Positions 43,851-52,975 of a stretch of 64,000 nucleotides of DNA are shown one piece after another. Source of the DNA: Legionella gresilensis (GTDB taxonomy: Bacteria; Pseudomonadota; Gammaproteobacteria; Legionellales; Legionellaceae); the NCBI RefSeq assembly GCF_900639865.1, contig NZ_CAAAHX010000004.1:309563-373562 (forward strand). The letters are read 5' to 3'. How positions within the stretch are numbered: the first letter of the stretch is position 1; the number at the start of each line of letters is the position of its first letter. A model generated the notes under the pieces. The model did no database searches. It saw only the letters and a program-made list of their open reading frames with translations, and was not told the DNA's origin. The position numbers and the translations under genes were made by a program.

Positions 43851-45323
43851 TTAAAGTCGACCATAGTTATCTTCAAATCGTACAATATCATCTTCACCTA
43901 AGTATTCTCCACTTTGTACTTCAATAATAACTAAATTTAAGACGCCAGGATTTCCTAATCTATGAATACTACCGGCTGGAATGTAAGTGGACTCATTCAT
44001 TCTTACTAAGAGTTCTTTATCACCATTAATTACCTGTGCTATACCACTAACCACAATCCAATGTTCACTGCGATGATGGTGCATTTGTAAACTTAGTTTT
44101 GCTCCAGGATTAACTTCAAGACGTTTAATTTTAAAATTTTTCCCCTCATCTAAAATAGTGTAATTTCCCCAGGGTCGATGGACAGTTTGATGTAATTTAT
44201 ATGCTTTATGGTCCGTCTCTTTTAAGGCCGTATAAATATGTCTTACATCTTGCGTCTGCTCTTTATCAGCAACTAAAACAGCATCAGGTGTATCAATAAT
44301 AATAAGATTTTTAAGGCCGACGGTACTAATTAAACGGTCATTACTCTGAATATAACAATTTTCTGTATTGTATAAGAGTGCCTCGCCATTGACTCGATTA
44401 CCAAGTGTGTCGGCTGTCGATAAGTCACCTAAAGCACGCCAAGAGCCAATATCGCTCCAGCCAATATCGCAAGGAATGACGGCAATAGCATTAGTACTTT
44501 TAGCAGCAGGTTCCATTAGCGCATAGTCAAAAGAATTACTAGGCACTTTGGCAAAATGCTCTTGCTGCAATTGAATTTGCGCTACCTTTGCGTTTTCTAT
44601 AGTAATGGATTCTTCTATGCAGGCTTTAACTGTTTCATAGATATCACTGCAGTAATGTTGCAAATGCTTGATTACAGTTCCTGCGTTAAAGCAAAACATA
44701 CCTGAGTTCCAAAAATAGCAGCCAGCTTCTAAATATGTTTGGGCTGTTTCTACAGTCGGTTTCTCAACAAATTGTTTGGCTAAGTATCCAAGCGTGTGTT
44801 TTTTCTCACTAGAAGAAGTTAATGGGGAATCTTCATTAATTTGAATATAACCATAACCGCTTTCAGGCAGAGTTGGTTTAATCCCAAAGGTTACTAGTTT
44901 TTCATCTTGAGCAAGTTGTATTGCTTGATCAACAGCATTTTGAAAAGCATCGGCATCATTAATTAAATGATCAGCAGGCAAAATTAATAAAACAGCCTCA
45001 TTCCCATATTTATTAGCAACTTGTAGAGCTGCTAAAGCAATCGCTGCTGCTGTGTTGCGGCCAAAAGGCTCTAAAATATAAGAGAGAAATAAACCTTGTT
45101 GGTTGACAACTCGATATTCATCTTCCGTTTTAAAAAATAACTCACGGTTAGTAACAGTTAAAATCTCATTAATTTTTGGAATAGAAGCAGCTCGTAAGAA
45201 GGCCTTTTGCAAAAAGCTTTGTCCATCATTTAAACAAATAAATGGCTTTGGATGTAATTCACGAGAAACTGGCCATAATCTAGAACCAGCTCCACCACAA
45301 AGGATTGTTGGAATAATGTACAT
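43851..45323 (-). CDS. manC: Mannose-1-phosphate guanylyltransferase / mannose-6-phosphate isomerase
   Basis: A 490-residue bifunctional enzyme. The N-terminal half starts 'TILCGGAGSRLWPVSRELHPKPF', the pyrophosphorylase loop, with 'FVEKP' at about 190; the C-terminal cupin part ('RPWGNYTILDEGKNFKIKR', 'MHHHRSEHWIVVSG') is the isomerase-like domain with metal His residues. It makes GDP-mannose. No GDP-mannose dehydratase or phosphomannomutase is present in the window, so those must come from elsewhere. Start at ATG 45323; 40 bases from the sugar-transferase stop. Confidence 0.95.
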   Translation of the reverse strand: MYIIPTILCGGAGSRLWPVSRELHPKPFICLNDGQSFLQKAFLRAASIPKINEILTVTNRELFFKTEDEYRVVNQQGLFLSYILEPFGRNTAAAIALAALQVANKYGNEAVLLILPADHLINDADAFQNAVDQAIQLAQDEKLVTFGIKPTLPESGYGYIQINEDSPLTSSSEKKHTLGYLAKQFVEKPTVETAQTYLEAGCYFWNSGMFCFNAGTVIKHLQHYCSDIYETVKACIEESITIENAKVAQIQLQQEHFAKVPSNSFDYALMEPAAKSTNAIAVIPCDIGWSDIGSWRALGDLSTADTLGNRVNGEALLYNTENCYIQSNDRLISTVGLKNLIIIDTPDAVLVADKEQTQDVRHIYTALKETDHKAYKLHQTVHRPWGNYTILDEGKNFKIKRLEVNPGAKLSLQMHHHRSEHWIVVSGIAQVINGDKELLVRMNESTYIPAGSIHRLGNPGVLNLVIIEVQSGEYLGEDDIVRFEDNYGRL

Positions 45324-45363
45324 ATAATTATCTTAAGTTAGGTTCTTACTTATTATCATAAAG

Positions 45364-46026
45364 TTAAATAGCACCATGTTTAAATAAAACTTTAAGTAAA
45401 GTCGAAAATAAAATTTTAATATCTAGCCATAAGCTGTAATTTTGAACATACTCTAAATCGAGTTTGATTTTTTCTCCATGATTGATGTGGCTTCGTCCAT
45501 TAATTTGAGCCCAGCCAGTAATGCCAGGTCTTACTTTTAGACGATTAAATTGCTCTTGATTATAACAGTTAGCAATTTCTATTAATTCAGGCCTAGGCCC
45601 AACTAAGCTCATATCGCCAATTAATACATTAAAAAACTGAGGCAGCTCATCAAGGCTCCATTTGCGTAGAAATGCACCTATACCAGTAAAGTTTGCAAAA
45701 TAGGTTTTATCCGTTGTTTGCTTAAAGACAAAATCATCTGGTACACCATTTTCCCAGAAATAAGTGACAGAGTTAGCTTGCTGTAATTTCATGGTACGAA
45801 ATTTATAAATGTAAAAAGGATTGTTTAAGTAGCCTGCTCTTTTTTGACGAAATAAAATAGGAAAGCCATCATCAACCATTATCCAAATAGCCACAATTAA
45901 ATAAATGGGTAAAAGTAAGATGATTGCAAGCAAGCTTACTAGGATATCTATGCCACGTTTAATATAATTATAAGATTTTTTTGATAATTTTGATGTGGTA
46001 TTTATCCCAGTTTGTATATTCTTCAT
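45364..46026 (-). CDS. Initiating sugar transferase (WbaP/WcaJ type)
   Basis: A 220-residue polyprenyl-phosphate sugar-1-phosphate transferase of the short class (one N-terminal membrane helix, about 27-53: 'GIDILVSLLAIILLLPIYL'). 'FRQKRAGYLNNPFYIYKFRTM' and 'SLDELPQFFNVLIGDMSLVGPRPE' and 'RPGITGWAQINGR' are the family's three signature blocks. It would load the first sugar on undecaprenyl phosphate. Its start overlaps the 333-residue Rossmann gene by 59 bases, which is unusually long; no later Met fits, since the membrane helix follows within 30 residues. Confidence 0.93.
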   Translation of the reverse strand: MKNIQTGINTTSKLSKKSYNYIKRGIDILVSLLAIILLLPIYLIVAIWIMVDDGFPILFRQKRAGYLNNPFYIYKFRTMKLQQANSVTYFWENGVPDDFVFKQTTDKTYFANFTGIGAFLRKWSLDELPQFFNVLIGDMSLVGPRPELIEIANCYNQEQFNRLKVRPGITGWAQINGRSHINHGEKIKLDLEYVQNYSLWLDIKILFSTLLKVLFKHGAI

Positions 46027-46969
46027 GTTTTTTTAATCCGCCTGTACCATTGGCAATTCCGATAATATGTTTGGGCTTACAAACTGTGTCAAGCACTACG
46101 TCACCTTCTTTACCAATGATTCCGCCAGCAACACAGCTAACCCCGTGTAATACCAAGTTTCCTGCTGTTTCCTTAAAAAAAGGAAAGTGAGCAATTTGTG
46201 TATGTGCTTGTAGTATGGGTGTGGCCATTCTAACATCAAGTCGCATAATATTAATATTTCTGGTAGGCGCCTTTTCAATAAAAGCTGGCGTTAAATTATT
46301 AATCCCTACATCAATAACAAAAGCATTATGATTTAAATAATCAAGATATGAATAGTCAAGAACATGATCTGCTGAAACTGCAGAGATTAAGACATCATAC
46401 TTTTCTGCTTGACTGAATGTCCTTATCTGGTGTGTATTATATGAGGGTAAAATAAGATTTAGGGCATTAGTTAATTGTCTAGCTTTAGATTTATTTCTAC
46501 CTGTTAAAGTAATTTGGGTGTCGACCTCTGCTAAGCGTAATGCTAATTTAGCCGCTATATTGCCAGTACCATAAATTAAGATCCTCTTTTCATCTACTTT
46601 ATAATTAAAATATTGGTTAACTAAATGATAGGTTGCTTCAACAGTAATATCATTAGGTTTATGTGGAATAATTTTTCCTTTTTTTACCGTCTCTTGTGCG
46701 ATTTCCCATAAATTAATGTGTTGTTTTCTTTCAACGTCAATGAGAAAGGTAGGAATATATTGATCCAGATAATGCAGAGTTTGCTTAGCGATTTCTTTAT
46801 TGGTTAATATAATGCACAAAACTCGCTCACTGCCAAACTGGCGAAAAGGTAGTAGTCGGTTTTCGCCATGTTGCTTTGCAGTGGTACTAATTATAGCTTT
46901 TGAATAATCTTTGCAGTTTATCTCTTTAAGCTCTTCTTCTAAAGACATAAATTCACTTACTATTATCAT
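45968..46969 (-). CDS. Rossmann-fold oxidoreductase-like protein, function unknown
   Basis: A 333-residue protein. 'ILIYGTGNIAAKLALRLAEVDTQITLTGRN' (about 131-160) is a dinucleotide-binding loop like those in shikimate/quinate dehydrogenases and glutamyl-tRNA reductases. 'VLISAVSADHVLD' and 'NAFVIDVGINNLTP' are similar to the folate- or shikimate-dehydrogenase fold. A C-terminal segment has 'HGVSCVAGGIIGKEGD'. Met8 is an alternative start. It sits in a polysaccharide operon ahead of the initiating transferase, so a sugar precursor role is likely, but the substrate is not known. Confidence 0.6.
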   Translation of the reverse strand: MIIVSEFMSLEEELKEINCKDYSKAIISTTAKQHGENRLLPFRQFGSERVLCIILTNKEIAKQTLHYLDQYIPTFLIDVERKQHINLWEIAQETVKKGKIIPHKPNDITVEATYHLVNQYFNYKVDEKRILIYGTGNIAAKLALRLAEVDTQITLTGRNKSKARQLTNALNLILPSYNTHQIRTFSQAEKYDVLISAVSADHVLDYSYLDYLNHNAFVIDVGINNLTPAFIEKAPTRNINIMRLDVRMATPILQAHTQIAHFPFFKETAGNLVLHGVSCVAGGIIGKEGDVVLDTVCKPKHIIGIANGTGGLKKHEEYTNWDKYHIKIIKKIL

Positions 46970-47070
46970 AGATAAAGCATTCTAGCATGCTTTATTTACT
47001 ACATTACACAGCTTTTCATTTGAGAGTTCTTACTACTTAATTGGTTCCCTAAGTTTTTATTTCGATCTTT

Positions 47071-47099
47071 TTGTAAAAATATAAATATTAACGTATAAT
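47071..47099 (+). promoter_or_regulatory. Sigma-70-type promoter of the lipoprotein gene
   Basis: TTGTAA (47071-47076), 17 bases, then a perfect TATAAT (47094-47099), 30 bases before the ATG at 47129. Spacing is ideal. Confidence 0.7.
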
Positions 47100-47128
47100 T
47101 CGTATACACAACAAGGATGGGTGAACCT

Positions 47129-47359
47129 ATGAAAAAAGTCATGATACCTTTAGCTGTGTCATTGCTTACTTTATTAGGCTGTACAACTAATGAATCAATG
47201 TATAACAAGCGTTATAATAGAGATTATATTTATTCAGTAGGCTTTTATGGTTATCAACCCGAATGGACTTCACGTTATTATTCAGGCATTCCGGCCCAAA
47301 ATTGTAGTTCAGGGTATTGTAGTATTTATCCACGGGGTTGGTATATGCGCAAGTGGTAA
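47129..47359 (+). CDS. Small outer-membrane-type lipoprotein
   Basis: A 76-residue protein with a lipoprotein signal: Lys2-Lys3, a hydrophobic core and the lipobox 'LLGC' ending at Cys18. The rest is Tyr- and Arg-rich ('YNKRYNRDYIYSVGFYGYQ') with two later Cys residues. ATG 47129 is preferred over 47117 because it gives the correct signal peptide and follows GGTGA. Asp is not at +2 of the mature form (Thr-Thr), so it is likely sent to the outer membrane. Its own promoter lies just upstream. Confidence 0.8.
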   Translation: MKKVMIPLAVSLLTLLGCTTNESMYNKRYNRDYIYSVGFYGYQPEWTSRYYSGIPAQNCSSGYCSIYPRGWYMRKW

Positions 47360-47700
47360 TTTTCAGGGCTTGTTTCAATTAAAGCCCTAGATTCTAAAGA
47401 AGCTAAGTTGGCGGCTATTTTAAGCTAACTTAGTTTTGTCATTTCGGCTTAGTAATTTTAAATATTGCCCTTACCAGGGGTTATTTTATTTTTACAATCT
47501 TATTACCCGTCTTAGATTCCATTAGAGATTTTTTGCAAACTCTATCTAAGACCATTAATTCTCCTTGCAGTCCTTGATATTATACAAAATAATACTGCTT
47601 TCAAGTCTTAATATGAGATGAAATATAAGGCATAAGATTAACTAAGGTAATAATTATTACTCTTATATCTTTAATGTGACAACAGCTTGCGAGGTAGGCC
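47360..47700. other. Intergenic region with several hairpins
   Basis: 341 bases without an ORF that I trust. Three structures occur: AGGGCTT/AAGCCCT (47365-47388), CTAAGTT/AACTTAG followed by TTTT (47403-47437), and a bulged stem GTCTTAGA/TCTAAGAC with inner TAGAG/CTCTA (47509-47552). The second looks like the terminator of the lipoprotein gene. The third might belong to a small RNA or a repeat. Confidence 0.45.
47403..47437 (+). terminator. Terminator of the lipoprotein gene
   Basis: CTAAGTT (47403-47409) pairs with AACTTAG (47427-47433) over a 17-base loop and is followed by TTTT. The smaller GC-richer stem just before it may help. Confidence 0.5.
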
Positions 47701-48615
47701 ATGAAAGGCTGGATACTTTATAAAAGAAATAAACAGGAATTAACAGCAAATGATCATGGCGTAAAGCGCTTTCTGGCTGTTGCAGATGAACTTCAAATTG
47801 AACTTGAAGTGTTTAAACCTGAGGAGTTTGAACTTATTGTTGCTAACCAAAAGCATCAAATAATTTTGCTGAATGGAAAGAAAACGTCCTTACCTGATTT
47901 TATTATACCCCGTTTGGGTGCAGAGACTTCTTACCATGCACTAAATATCATTCGCCAATTAGAATTATTAGGGGTTTGTAGTATTAACACGTCCAGCGCA
48001 ATTGAAACAGTAAAAGATAGAATACGAGTTGGTCAGTTATTAGCTCATCACGGTTTACCTGTTCCTAAAACGATGGCACTTAACTTATTTACTTCATTTG
48101 AAATCATTAAGAAAGAAATAGGTTTTCCATTAGTGATTAAGAATATGATCAGCGCACGTGGTATTGGTGTGTGTTTATGCGAAACCGTTAATTCTTTTCA
48201 AGATTTAATGGGGCTTTTAAGTGCACAATTTAATCAACAGCTGGTTATCCAGCAATTTATTGCAGATAGTTATGGTCGTGATTTAAGGGTACTTGTGGTA
48301 GGCCAAGAAATAGTAGGCTGTATGCAGCGAATTTCAAAAACTGGATTTAAAGCGAATTACTCTCTTGGCGGTGATGTAGAGCCTTATAATATTAATCCAG
48401 ATATTGCTAAGTTAGCATTAGAATGTACCCAAATTGTTAATTTAGATATTTCAGGTGTCGATTTATTATTTGGTAAAGATGGGTATTTCATTTGTGAAGC
48501 CAATTCTTCACCAGGATTTAAAGGAATGGAACTGGCCACAGGGGAGGATATTGCAACAAAAATTATGCAATACATCATTTCTAAGGTAAAAAAATTTAAA
48601 GTTCAAGTCAGTTAA
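47701..48615 (+). CDS. RimK-family ATP-grasp ligase
   Basis: A 304-residue ATP-grasp protein. The N-terminal 'PDFIIPRLGAETSYHALNIIRQLELLG' and 'ETVKDRIRVGQLLAHHGLPVPKTM' match RimK; 'FPLVIKNMISARGIGVCLC' and 'FICEANSSPGFKGME' (the ATP-grasp Asn/Glu metal region) complete it. RimK adds Glu to the C-terminus of ribosomal protein S6, but related ligases act on other peptides or cofactors; the target here is not known. Convergent with efp. Confidence 0.88.
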   Translation: MKGWILYKRNKQELTANDHGVKRFLAVADELQIELEVFKPEEFELIVANQKHQIILLNGKKTSLPDFIIPRLGAETSYHALNIIRQLELLGVCSINTSSAIETVKDRIRVGQLLAHHGLPVPKTMALNLFTSFEIIKKEIGFPLVIKNMISARGIGVCLCETVNSFQDLMGLLSAQFNQQLVIQQFIADSYGRDLRVLVVGQEIVGCMQRISKTGFKANYSLGGDVEPYNINPDIAKLALECTQIVNLDISGVDLLFGKDGYFICEANSSPGFKGMELATGEDIATKIMQYIISKVKKFKVQVS

Positions 48616-48623
48616 GCTGTGAT

Positions 48624-48647
48624 ATGCCCCTCTTATAGAAAGGGCAT
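48624..48647. terminator. Hairpin between convergent rimK-like gene and efp
   Basis: ATGCCC and GGGCAT enclose a 12-base loop in the 38 bases between the two stop codons. No full T-run, so a weak, perhaps bidirectional, terminator. Confidence 0.45.
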
Positions 48648-48653
48648 TCTTGG

Positions 48654-49223
48654 TTATTCTTTAGCGCGTGAAACATATTCACCAGTACGCGTATCTACTT
48701 TAATTAATTCACCTGTTTGTACAAACAATGGCACTCTAACTACAGCGCCTGTTTCAAGTGTAGCAGGCTTACCACCGCCACCTGAGGTATCACCTCTTAC
48801 GCCAGGATCAGTTTCAGTAATAGCTAAGATAACAAAATTTGGAGGAGTAACTTGAATGGGTTCATTATTCCATAAGGTAGCAACACAAATATCCTGTTCT
48901 TTTAACCATTGTTCGGCATCAGCTAAAACATCTTTATTGATTGCATATTGCTCAAAAGTATCAGGCACCATAAAATGCCACTGTTCTCCATCATTATATA
49001 AGTATTGCATTTCAATATCGGCTACATCTGCAGACGGTAATGTTTCATTTGATTTAAAAGTGCGCTCGACAACACGTCCCGTTTTTAAGTTACGTATTTT
49101 AACGCGTGTAAAGGCTTGACCTTTACCTGGTTTGACAAATTCACAATCGACAATGCTACAAGGGGCATTATCAACCATAACTTTCAGACCATTTTTAAAT
49201 TCATTAGTACTATAAGTGGCCAT
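48654..49223 (-). CDS. efp: Translation elongation factor EF-P
   Basis: A 189-residue EF-P. '[15 protein letters not shown]' carries Lys34, the residue that receives beta-lysine; '[21 protein letters not shown]' and '[22 protein letters not shown]' are hallmark segments. It relieves ribosome stalling at polyproline. The divergent epmB gene supplies the beta-lysylation, 70 bases away; the ligase epmA is not in the window. Confidence 0.98.
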   Translation of the reverse strand: MATYSTNEFKNGLKVMVDNAPCSIVDCEFVKPGKGQAFTRVKIRNLKTGRVVERTFKSNETLPSADVADIEMQYLYNDGEQWHFMVPDTFEQYAINKDVLADAEQWLKEQDICVATLWNNEPIQVTPPNFVILAITETDPGVRGDTSGGGGKPATLETGAVVRVPLFVQTGELIKVDTRTGEYVSRAKE

Positions 49224-49293
49224 TAGCGCTCCACGGTTGAGATTTGGTTTTAAATTAGATAGAGTGCATCAGTTTATCAAGTATGTCTAACGA

Positions 49294-50277
49294 ATGCGAG
49301 ATTCCTTTGTGAGTTGGAAAAAAATATTGGCTGAAAGTTTTACTTCTTCCCATGAGTTACTTAAATTTCTAGAGTTACCTATTGATCCTGCTAGTGCTGC
49401 AGCAGATAAACAGTTTAAAACTAGAGTTCCTTATAACTTTGCTGCGCGTATGCAAAAGCGAAATCCCCGGGATCCATTATTATTGCAAGTATTGGCTACT
49501 GATTTGGAAATGGAGGATACAGAAAACTATAAACTCGATCCTTTGAAAGAAGCTGAGAGTAACTACATACCAGGTTTAATTCATAAGTATAAAGGTCGGG
49601 TTTTAATAACTTTTACCGGTATATGTGCGATAAATTGTCGTTATTGCTTTAGAAGACATTTTCCTTATCAAGATAATAATCCAGGCCAAGCAGGTTGGAA
49701 AAAGATAATTGATTATCTACAGCAAGATGAAACTATTTATGAAGTTATTTTAAGTGGTGGAGACCCTTTATTAGCTTCAGATAAGGTTTTAGAAACTTTT
49801 ATTGAGCAGCTAGAGACTGTGAAGCATATAAAAATATTGCGTTTTCATACGCGAATTCCAGTTGTGCTCCCTGAACGTATTACGGAGGCTTTTCTACAAA
49901 TTCTACAATCAACTTCCCTGCATAAAGTCATCGTTTTGCATTGTAATCATGCACAAGAATTGGATAATCAAGTCAAAAGAGTATGTCAGCTTTTAAGTCA
50001 AGCAGGTTGCCATCTACTAAACCAGTCTGTTCTTTTAAAAGGTGTAAATAATCATATTCAGACCTTAGTTACTCTGAGTAAGACCTTATTTGACTGTGGC
50101 ATATTACCTTATTATTTGCATTTATTAGATAAGGTATCCGGTGCTGCGCATTTTGATCTACCGCTGGCAGAAGCGCGCACGCTATATTTACAATTGCAAA
50201 GTGAACTGCCTGGATATTTAGTACCAAAATTAGTTTATGAGGAGCCAGGAAAAGCAAATAAGACTTTAATTACTTAA
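49294..50277 (+). CDS. epmB: EF-P beta-lysylation protein EpmB (radical SAM aminomutase)
   Basis: A 327-residue radical SAM protein of the lysine 2,3-aminomutase family. 'GICAINCRYCFRRHFPY' holds the CxxxCxxC cluster motif; 'VILSGGDPLLASD' and 'RFHTRIPVVLPERI' are family signatures; 'YYLHLLDKVSGAAHFDLP' provides the PLP region. It makes (R)-beta-lysine for EF-P Lys34. Divergent from efp with a shared 70-base control region. Confidence 0.96.
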   Translation: MRDSFVSWKKILAESFTSSHELLKFLELPIDPASAAADKQFKTRVPYNFAARMQKRNPRDPLLLQVLATDLEMEDTENYKLDPLKEAESNYIPGLIHKYKGRVLITFTGICAINCRYCFRRHFPYQDNNPGQAGWKKIIDYLQQDETIYEVILSGGDPLLASDKVLETFIEQLETVKHIKILRFHTRIPVVLPERITEAFLQILQSTSLHKVIVLHCNHAQELDNQVKRVCQLLSQAGCHLLNQSVLLKGVNNHIQTLVTLSKTLFDCGILPYYLHLLDKVSGAAHFDLPLAEARTLYLQLQSELPGYLVPKLVYEEPGKANKTLIT

Positions 50278-50280
50278 TAA

Positions 50281-50309
50281 AATTATTTAGTATCGGATAC
50301 TAAATAATT
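50281..50309 (+). terminator. 13-bp perfect hairpin after epmB
   Basis: AATTATTTAGTAT (50281-50293) and ATACTAAATAATT (50297-50309) with a CGG loop, starting three bases after the epmB stop codon. Very AT-rich stem without a T-run; terminator or an mRNA end structure, and possibly a protein-binding dyad. Confidence 0.6.
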
Positions 50310-50369
50310 CAAATTATAAAATTTTAAAATGTGCAATAATTACTTAATGGCGTCCTAAGTTAGAGAAAT

Positions 50370-51335
50370 TTAGACTTTTTTAAATAAAGAACCAACCAAT
50401 AGACCTAAATTGCCTAACATTGTCTGCCTATAAATACCAAGGCGATTTACTTTAAAAACATTCACCATAAAGGCAGCATTCCTCGCAGCAATAAATTGGT
50501 GAAGTATTAATCTATTTTCTTCGGTTAAAATGGCTTCAATTGGAAGTAAAGCTTGAATATTTTGATCAATCCATTGTTTTAAGTGCCCCTGAAACATTCT
50601 TTTAATTCTACTAAGTCGTGCCCGCAAGCCTTTATTACCACCAATTAAATTAGCTTGATGTTGCCTATAGTTAACTGTAGGGTAGACGTCATAGATTATT
50701 TCTCCACCTGCTCCTGTAACTAACAAATAAGTCCACCAATCATGTGCAATAAGAAAAGAATTTTTTTTAGTTTGTTTTATAAGAATGGCAGCAGCATCAT
50801 TAAATACCATCGTATTGCCACCCCCAATATTCTGAACTAGCGCATTGCGAAATCCCGAGGGTTTATTAAAAAGAGGTGAAAAACCTATTTCTTGACCTTG
50901 CTCATTAATAAGTCTGGTCCTGGAACAATATAAAGCAGGAATAGAACGAGGCTTTCTTTCTAACTGATTAAGTGCCCGCTCTAATTTAGATAAATCCCAA
51001 ATATCATCTTGATCAGCATAAGCATAATAGTCACTGCTCTTATCAGCTCGAAAGACTAAAGATAGAAAATTTTTTGCAAATCCTTGTTTTGGGCCCTTAA
51101 AAAGGTAAATTTTACCGGCATAACGACTCTGGTAGCTTTCTATAATATTAATTGTTTGGTCATTTGAACCGTCATCTGAAATCCAAAGTTCCCAGTTATG
51201 GTGAGTTTGATTTGCAATAGAATCAAGTTGCTCAGCTAGATAACGTTGTCCGTTATAGGTGCACATAAGGATAATGACTTTTAAATTCGGATGATTTTTA
51301 ATAGTAGTAACTAAGGGAAAAATTTGTGAAATCAT
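50370..51335 (-). CDS. Family 2 glycosyltransferase (second copy)
   Basis: A 321-residue GT-A enzyme. 'IILMCTYNGQRYLAEQLDSIANQTHHNWELWISDDGS' is a textbook rhamnosyl- or galactosyl-transferase-like N-terminus and 'YAYADQDDIW' holds the D-x-D. The equal length and the 'YNVYPTVNYRQHQANLIGGNKG' acceptor region parallel the GT2 at 39.3 kb ('YRQHVNNEMGVNAG'), so the two are paralogues. It is divergent from the second MBOAT pair and probably acts on the same glycan. Confidence 0.92.
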   Translation of the reverse strand: MISQIFPLVTTIKNHPNLKVIILMCTYNGQRYLAEQLDSIANQTHHNWELWISDDGSNDQTINIIESYQSRYAGKIYLFKGPKQGFAKNFLSLVFRADKSSDYYAYADQDDIWDLSKLERALNQLERKPRSIPALYCSRTRLINEQGQEIGFSPLFNKPSGFRNALVQNIGGGNTMVFNDAAAILIKQTKKNSFLIAHDWWTYLLVTGAGGEIIYDVYPTVNYRQHQANLIGGNKGLRARLSRIKRMFQGHLKQWIDQNIQALLPIEAILTEENRLILHQFIAARNAAFMVNVFKVNRLGIYRQTMLGNLGLLVGSLFKKV

Positions 51336-51537
51336 AAAATAATTACGCCATTTTTGTAAATATCATAACAAGTTATTAATCTCTTTAGGAAACTAGTTAC
51401 CGAATTTCGCATAAGTTACTTCCTTATAAAATTAAAAAGTGCTAATTTATACTCTTTTTAAAGGGTACTTTAGATTTAAGCTAATAAATAATTAGTTTTT
51501 AGCTTTTAAATAGTTTGATGATAGGAAGGCTGCATCA

Positions 51538-52959
51538 ATGGTTTTTTCCTCCTTAATTTTCTTATTTCTCTTTCTTCCTAGTGTTAATTTAACTTATTTT
51601 TTATTTCTTAAACGCATAAGAATTCAGAATTTTATATTAGCCCTATCAAGTTTAGCTTTTTACTATTGGGGCGAAAAAGATCATATTTTTATCATGCTGG
51701 CTTGTATTTTAATTAATTACTTATGTGGGATACTAATTAATGATAGCCAAGTTGAAAAGTATCGAAAGTTTTATTTAACTACTTCAATTGTTTCTTCCTT
51801 AAGCTTGTTAATGTATTTTAAATACTTTAATTTTTTTATATCAACTGCTAATGATTTTTTAAATTTAAATCTTAACAATTTTGGTAAAATTGCATTGCCA
51901 CTTGGTATTAGCTTTTATACTTTTCATTCACTCAGTTACGTAATTGATGTTTATTGGAGAAAGTTTCCTGCTGAGAGAAACTTTATTACTTTTGTAGGTT
52001 ATGTATCGTTGTTTCCTCAGTTGGTTGCAGGTCCTATTGTTCGTTACTGCGATATTAGGCATTCTTTTTATAGGCGTTTTATAACTCGGGCTGGATTTCG
52101 TAACGGAATTTTACGATTTTGTTTTGGTTTAGGTAAGAAAGTAATTATCGCTAATGAAGTAGGAAGAATCGCAGATATAGTTTTCAATCTACCGACCACA
52201 GACTTAACTTTTGGTTTAACATGGTTGGGCGCGGTTGCTTACACTCTTCAAATTTACTTTGATTTTTCAGGTTATTCTGATATGGCAATTGGAATTGGCC
52301 TTATGTTTGGTTTTAAATATAAGGAAAATTTTAGATTTCCTTATAATTCCTTATCCATTCAAGAGTTTTGGCGTAAATGGCATATTTCTTTATCAAGTTG
52401 GTTTAGGGATTATGTTTATATTCCCCTTGGTGGAAATCGTAAATCAACAATGCGAACCTATTTTAACTTATTAATTGTTTTTGGTTTATGCGGCTTTTGG
52501 CACGGAGCAAATTATACCTTCATTTTTTGGGGACTTTTTCATGGTTTATTTCTAATTTTAGAAAGAACCTCTTTTGGTAAATTTATAAGTAACTTACCTA
52601 AGTTCTTACGACATATTTATGTATTATTAGTTGTAATAATAGGCTGGGTATTTTTTAGGGAAGAAAATATGGGGGAAGCATTTTCTTTTCTAAGAATAAT
52701 GTTTTTACCTAATGATTTTAGCCTTAAGGTTATAGAAGGTTCATTAAATTTTGTATTAATAGCTACTTATTTTATGGGTGTTATATTAGCTTTTGGTATG
52801 ACAGAACGAATAAAAAATTTTATAGTTACTAAGCAGTATAAAAAATTAATCGTAAGTTATAGGCAAGTGAGTATTTTTATGGCTCTAATAATTTTATTTA
52901 TAGCGACCTTATCTTTAAGTAATAATTCTTATAATCCATTTCTTTATTTTAAATTTTAA
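51538..52959 (+). CDS. Second MBOAT-family O-acyltransferase (AlgI-like)
   Basis: A 473-residue multi-pass protein. It begins almost as the first copy does ('MVFSSLIFLFLFLP'), and has 'FRDYVYIPLGGNR', 'FWHGANYTFIFWGLFHG' (two conserved His) and 'FDFSGYSDMAIGIGLMFGF'. It would carry acetyl groups across the inner membrane for the AlgJ-like partner 16 bases downstream. AAGG precedes the ATG. Clearly a paralogue, not a recent duplicate, as the sequences differ throughout. Confidence 0.92.
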   Translation: MVFSSLIFLFLFLPSVNLTYFLFLKRIRIQNFILALSSLAFYYWGEKDHIFIMLACILINYLCGILINDSQVEKYRKFYLTTSIVSSLSLLMYFKYFNFFISTANDFLNLNLNNFGKIALPLGISFYTFHSLSYVIDVYWRKFPAERNFITFVGYVSLFPQLVAGPIVRYCDIRHSFYRRFITRAGFRNGILRFCFGLGKKVIIANEVGRIADIVFNLPTTDLTFGLTWLGAVAYTLQIYFDFSGYSDMAIGIGLMFGFKYKENFRFPYNSLSIQEFWRKWHISLSSWFRDYVYIPLGGNRKSTMRTYFNLLIVFGLCGFWHGANYTFIFWGLFHGLFLILERTSFGKFISNLPKFLRHIYVLLVVIIGWVFFREENMGEAFSFLRIMFLPNDFSLKVIEGSLNFVLIATYFMGVILAFGMTERIKNFIVTKQYKKLIVSYRQVSIFMALIILFIATLSLSNNSYNPFLYFKF

Positions 52960-52975
52960 CGATATAAATTTTTAT

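Noticed and set aside
45103-45327. 74-codon plus-strand frame over manC
   Set aside because: Antisense to manC start; shadow frame.
47117-47128. Earlier ATG for the lipoprotein
   Set aside because: Would put Met-Gly-Glu-Pro before the Lys-Lys signal start; ATG 47129 gives a normal lipoprotein signal.
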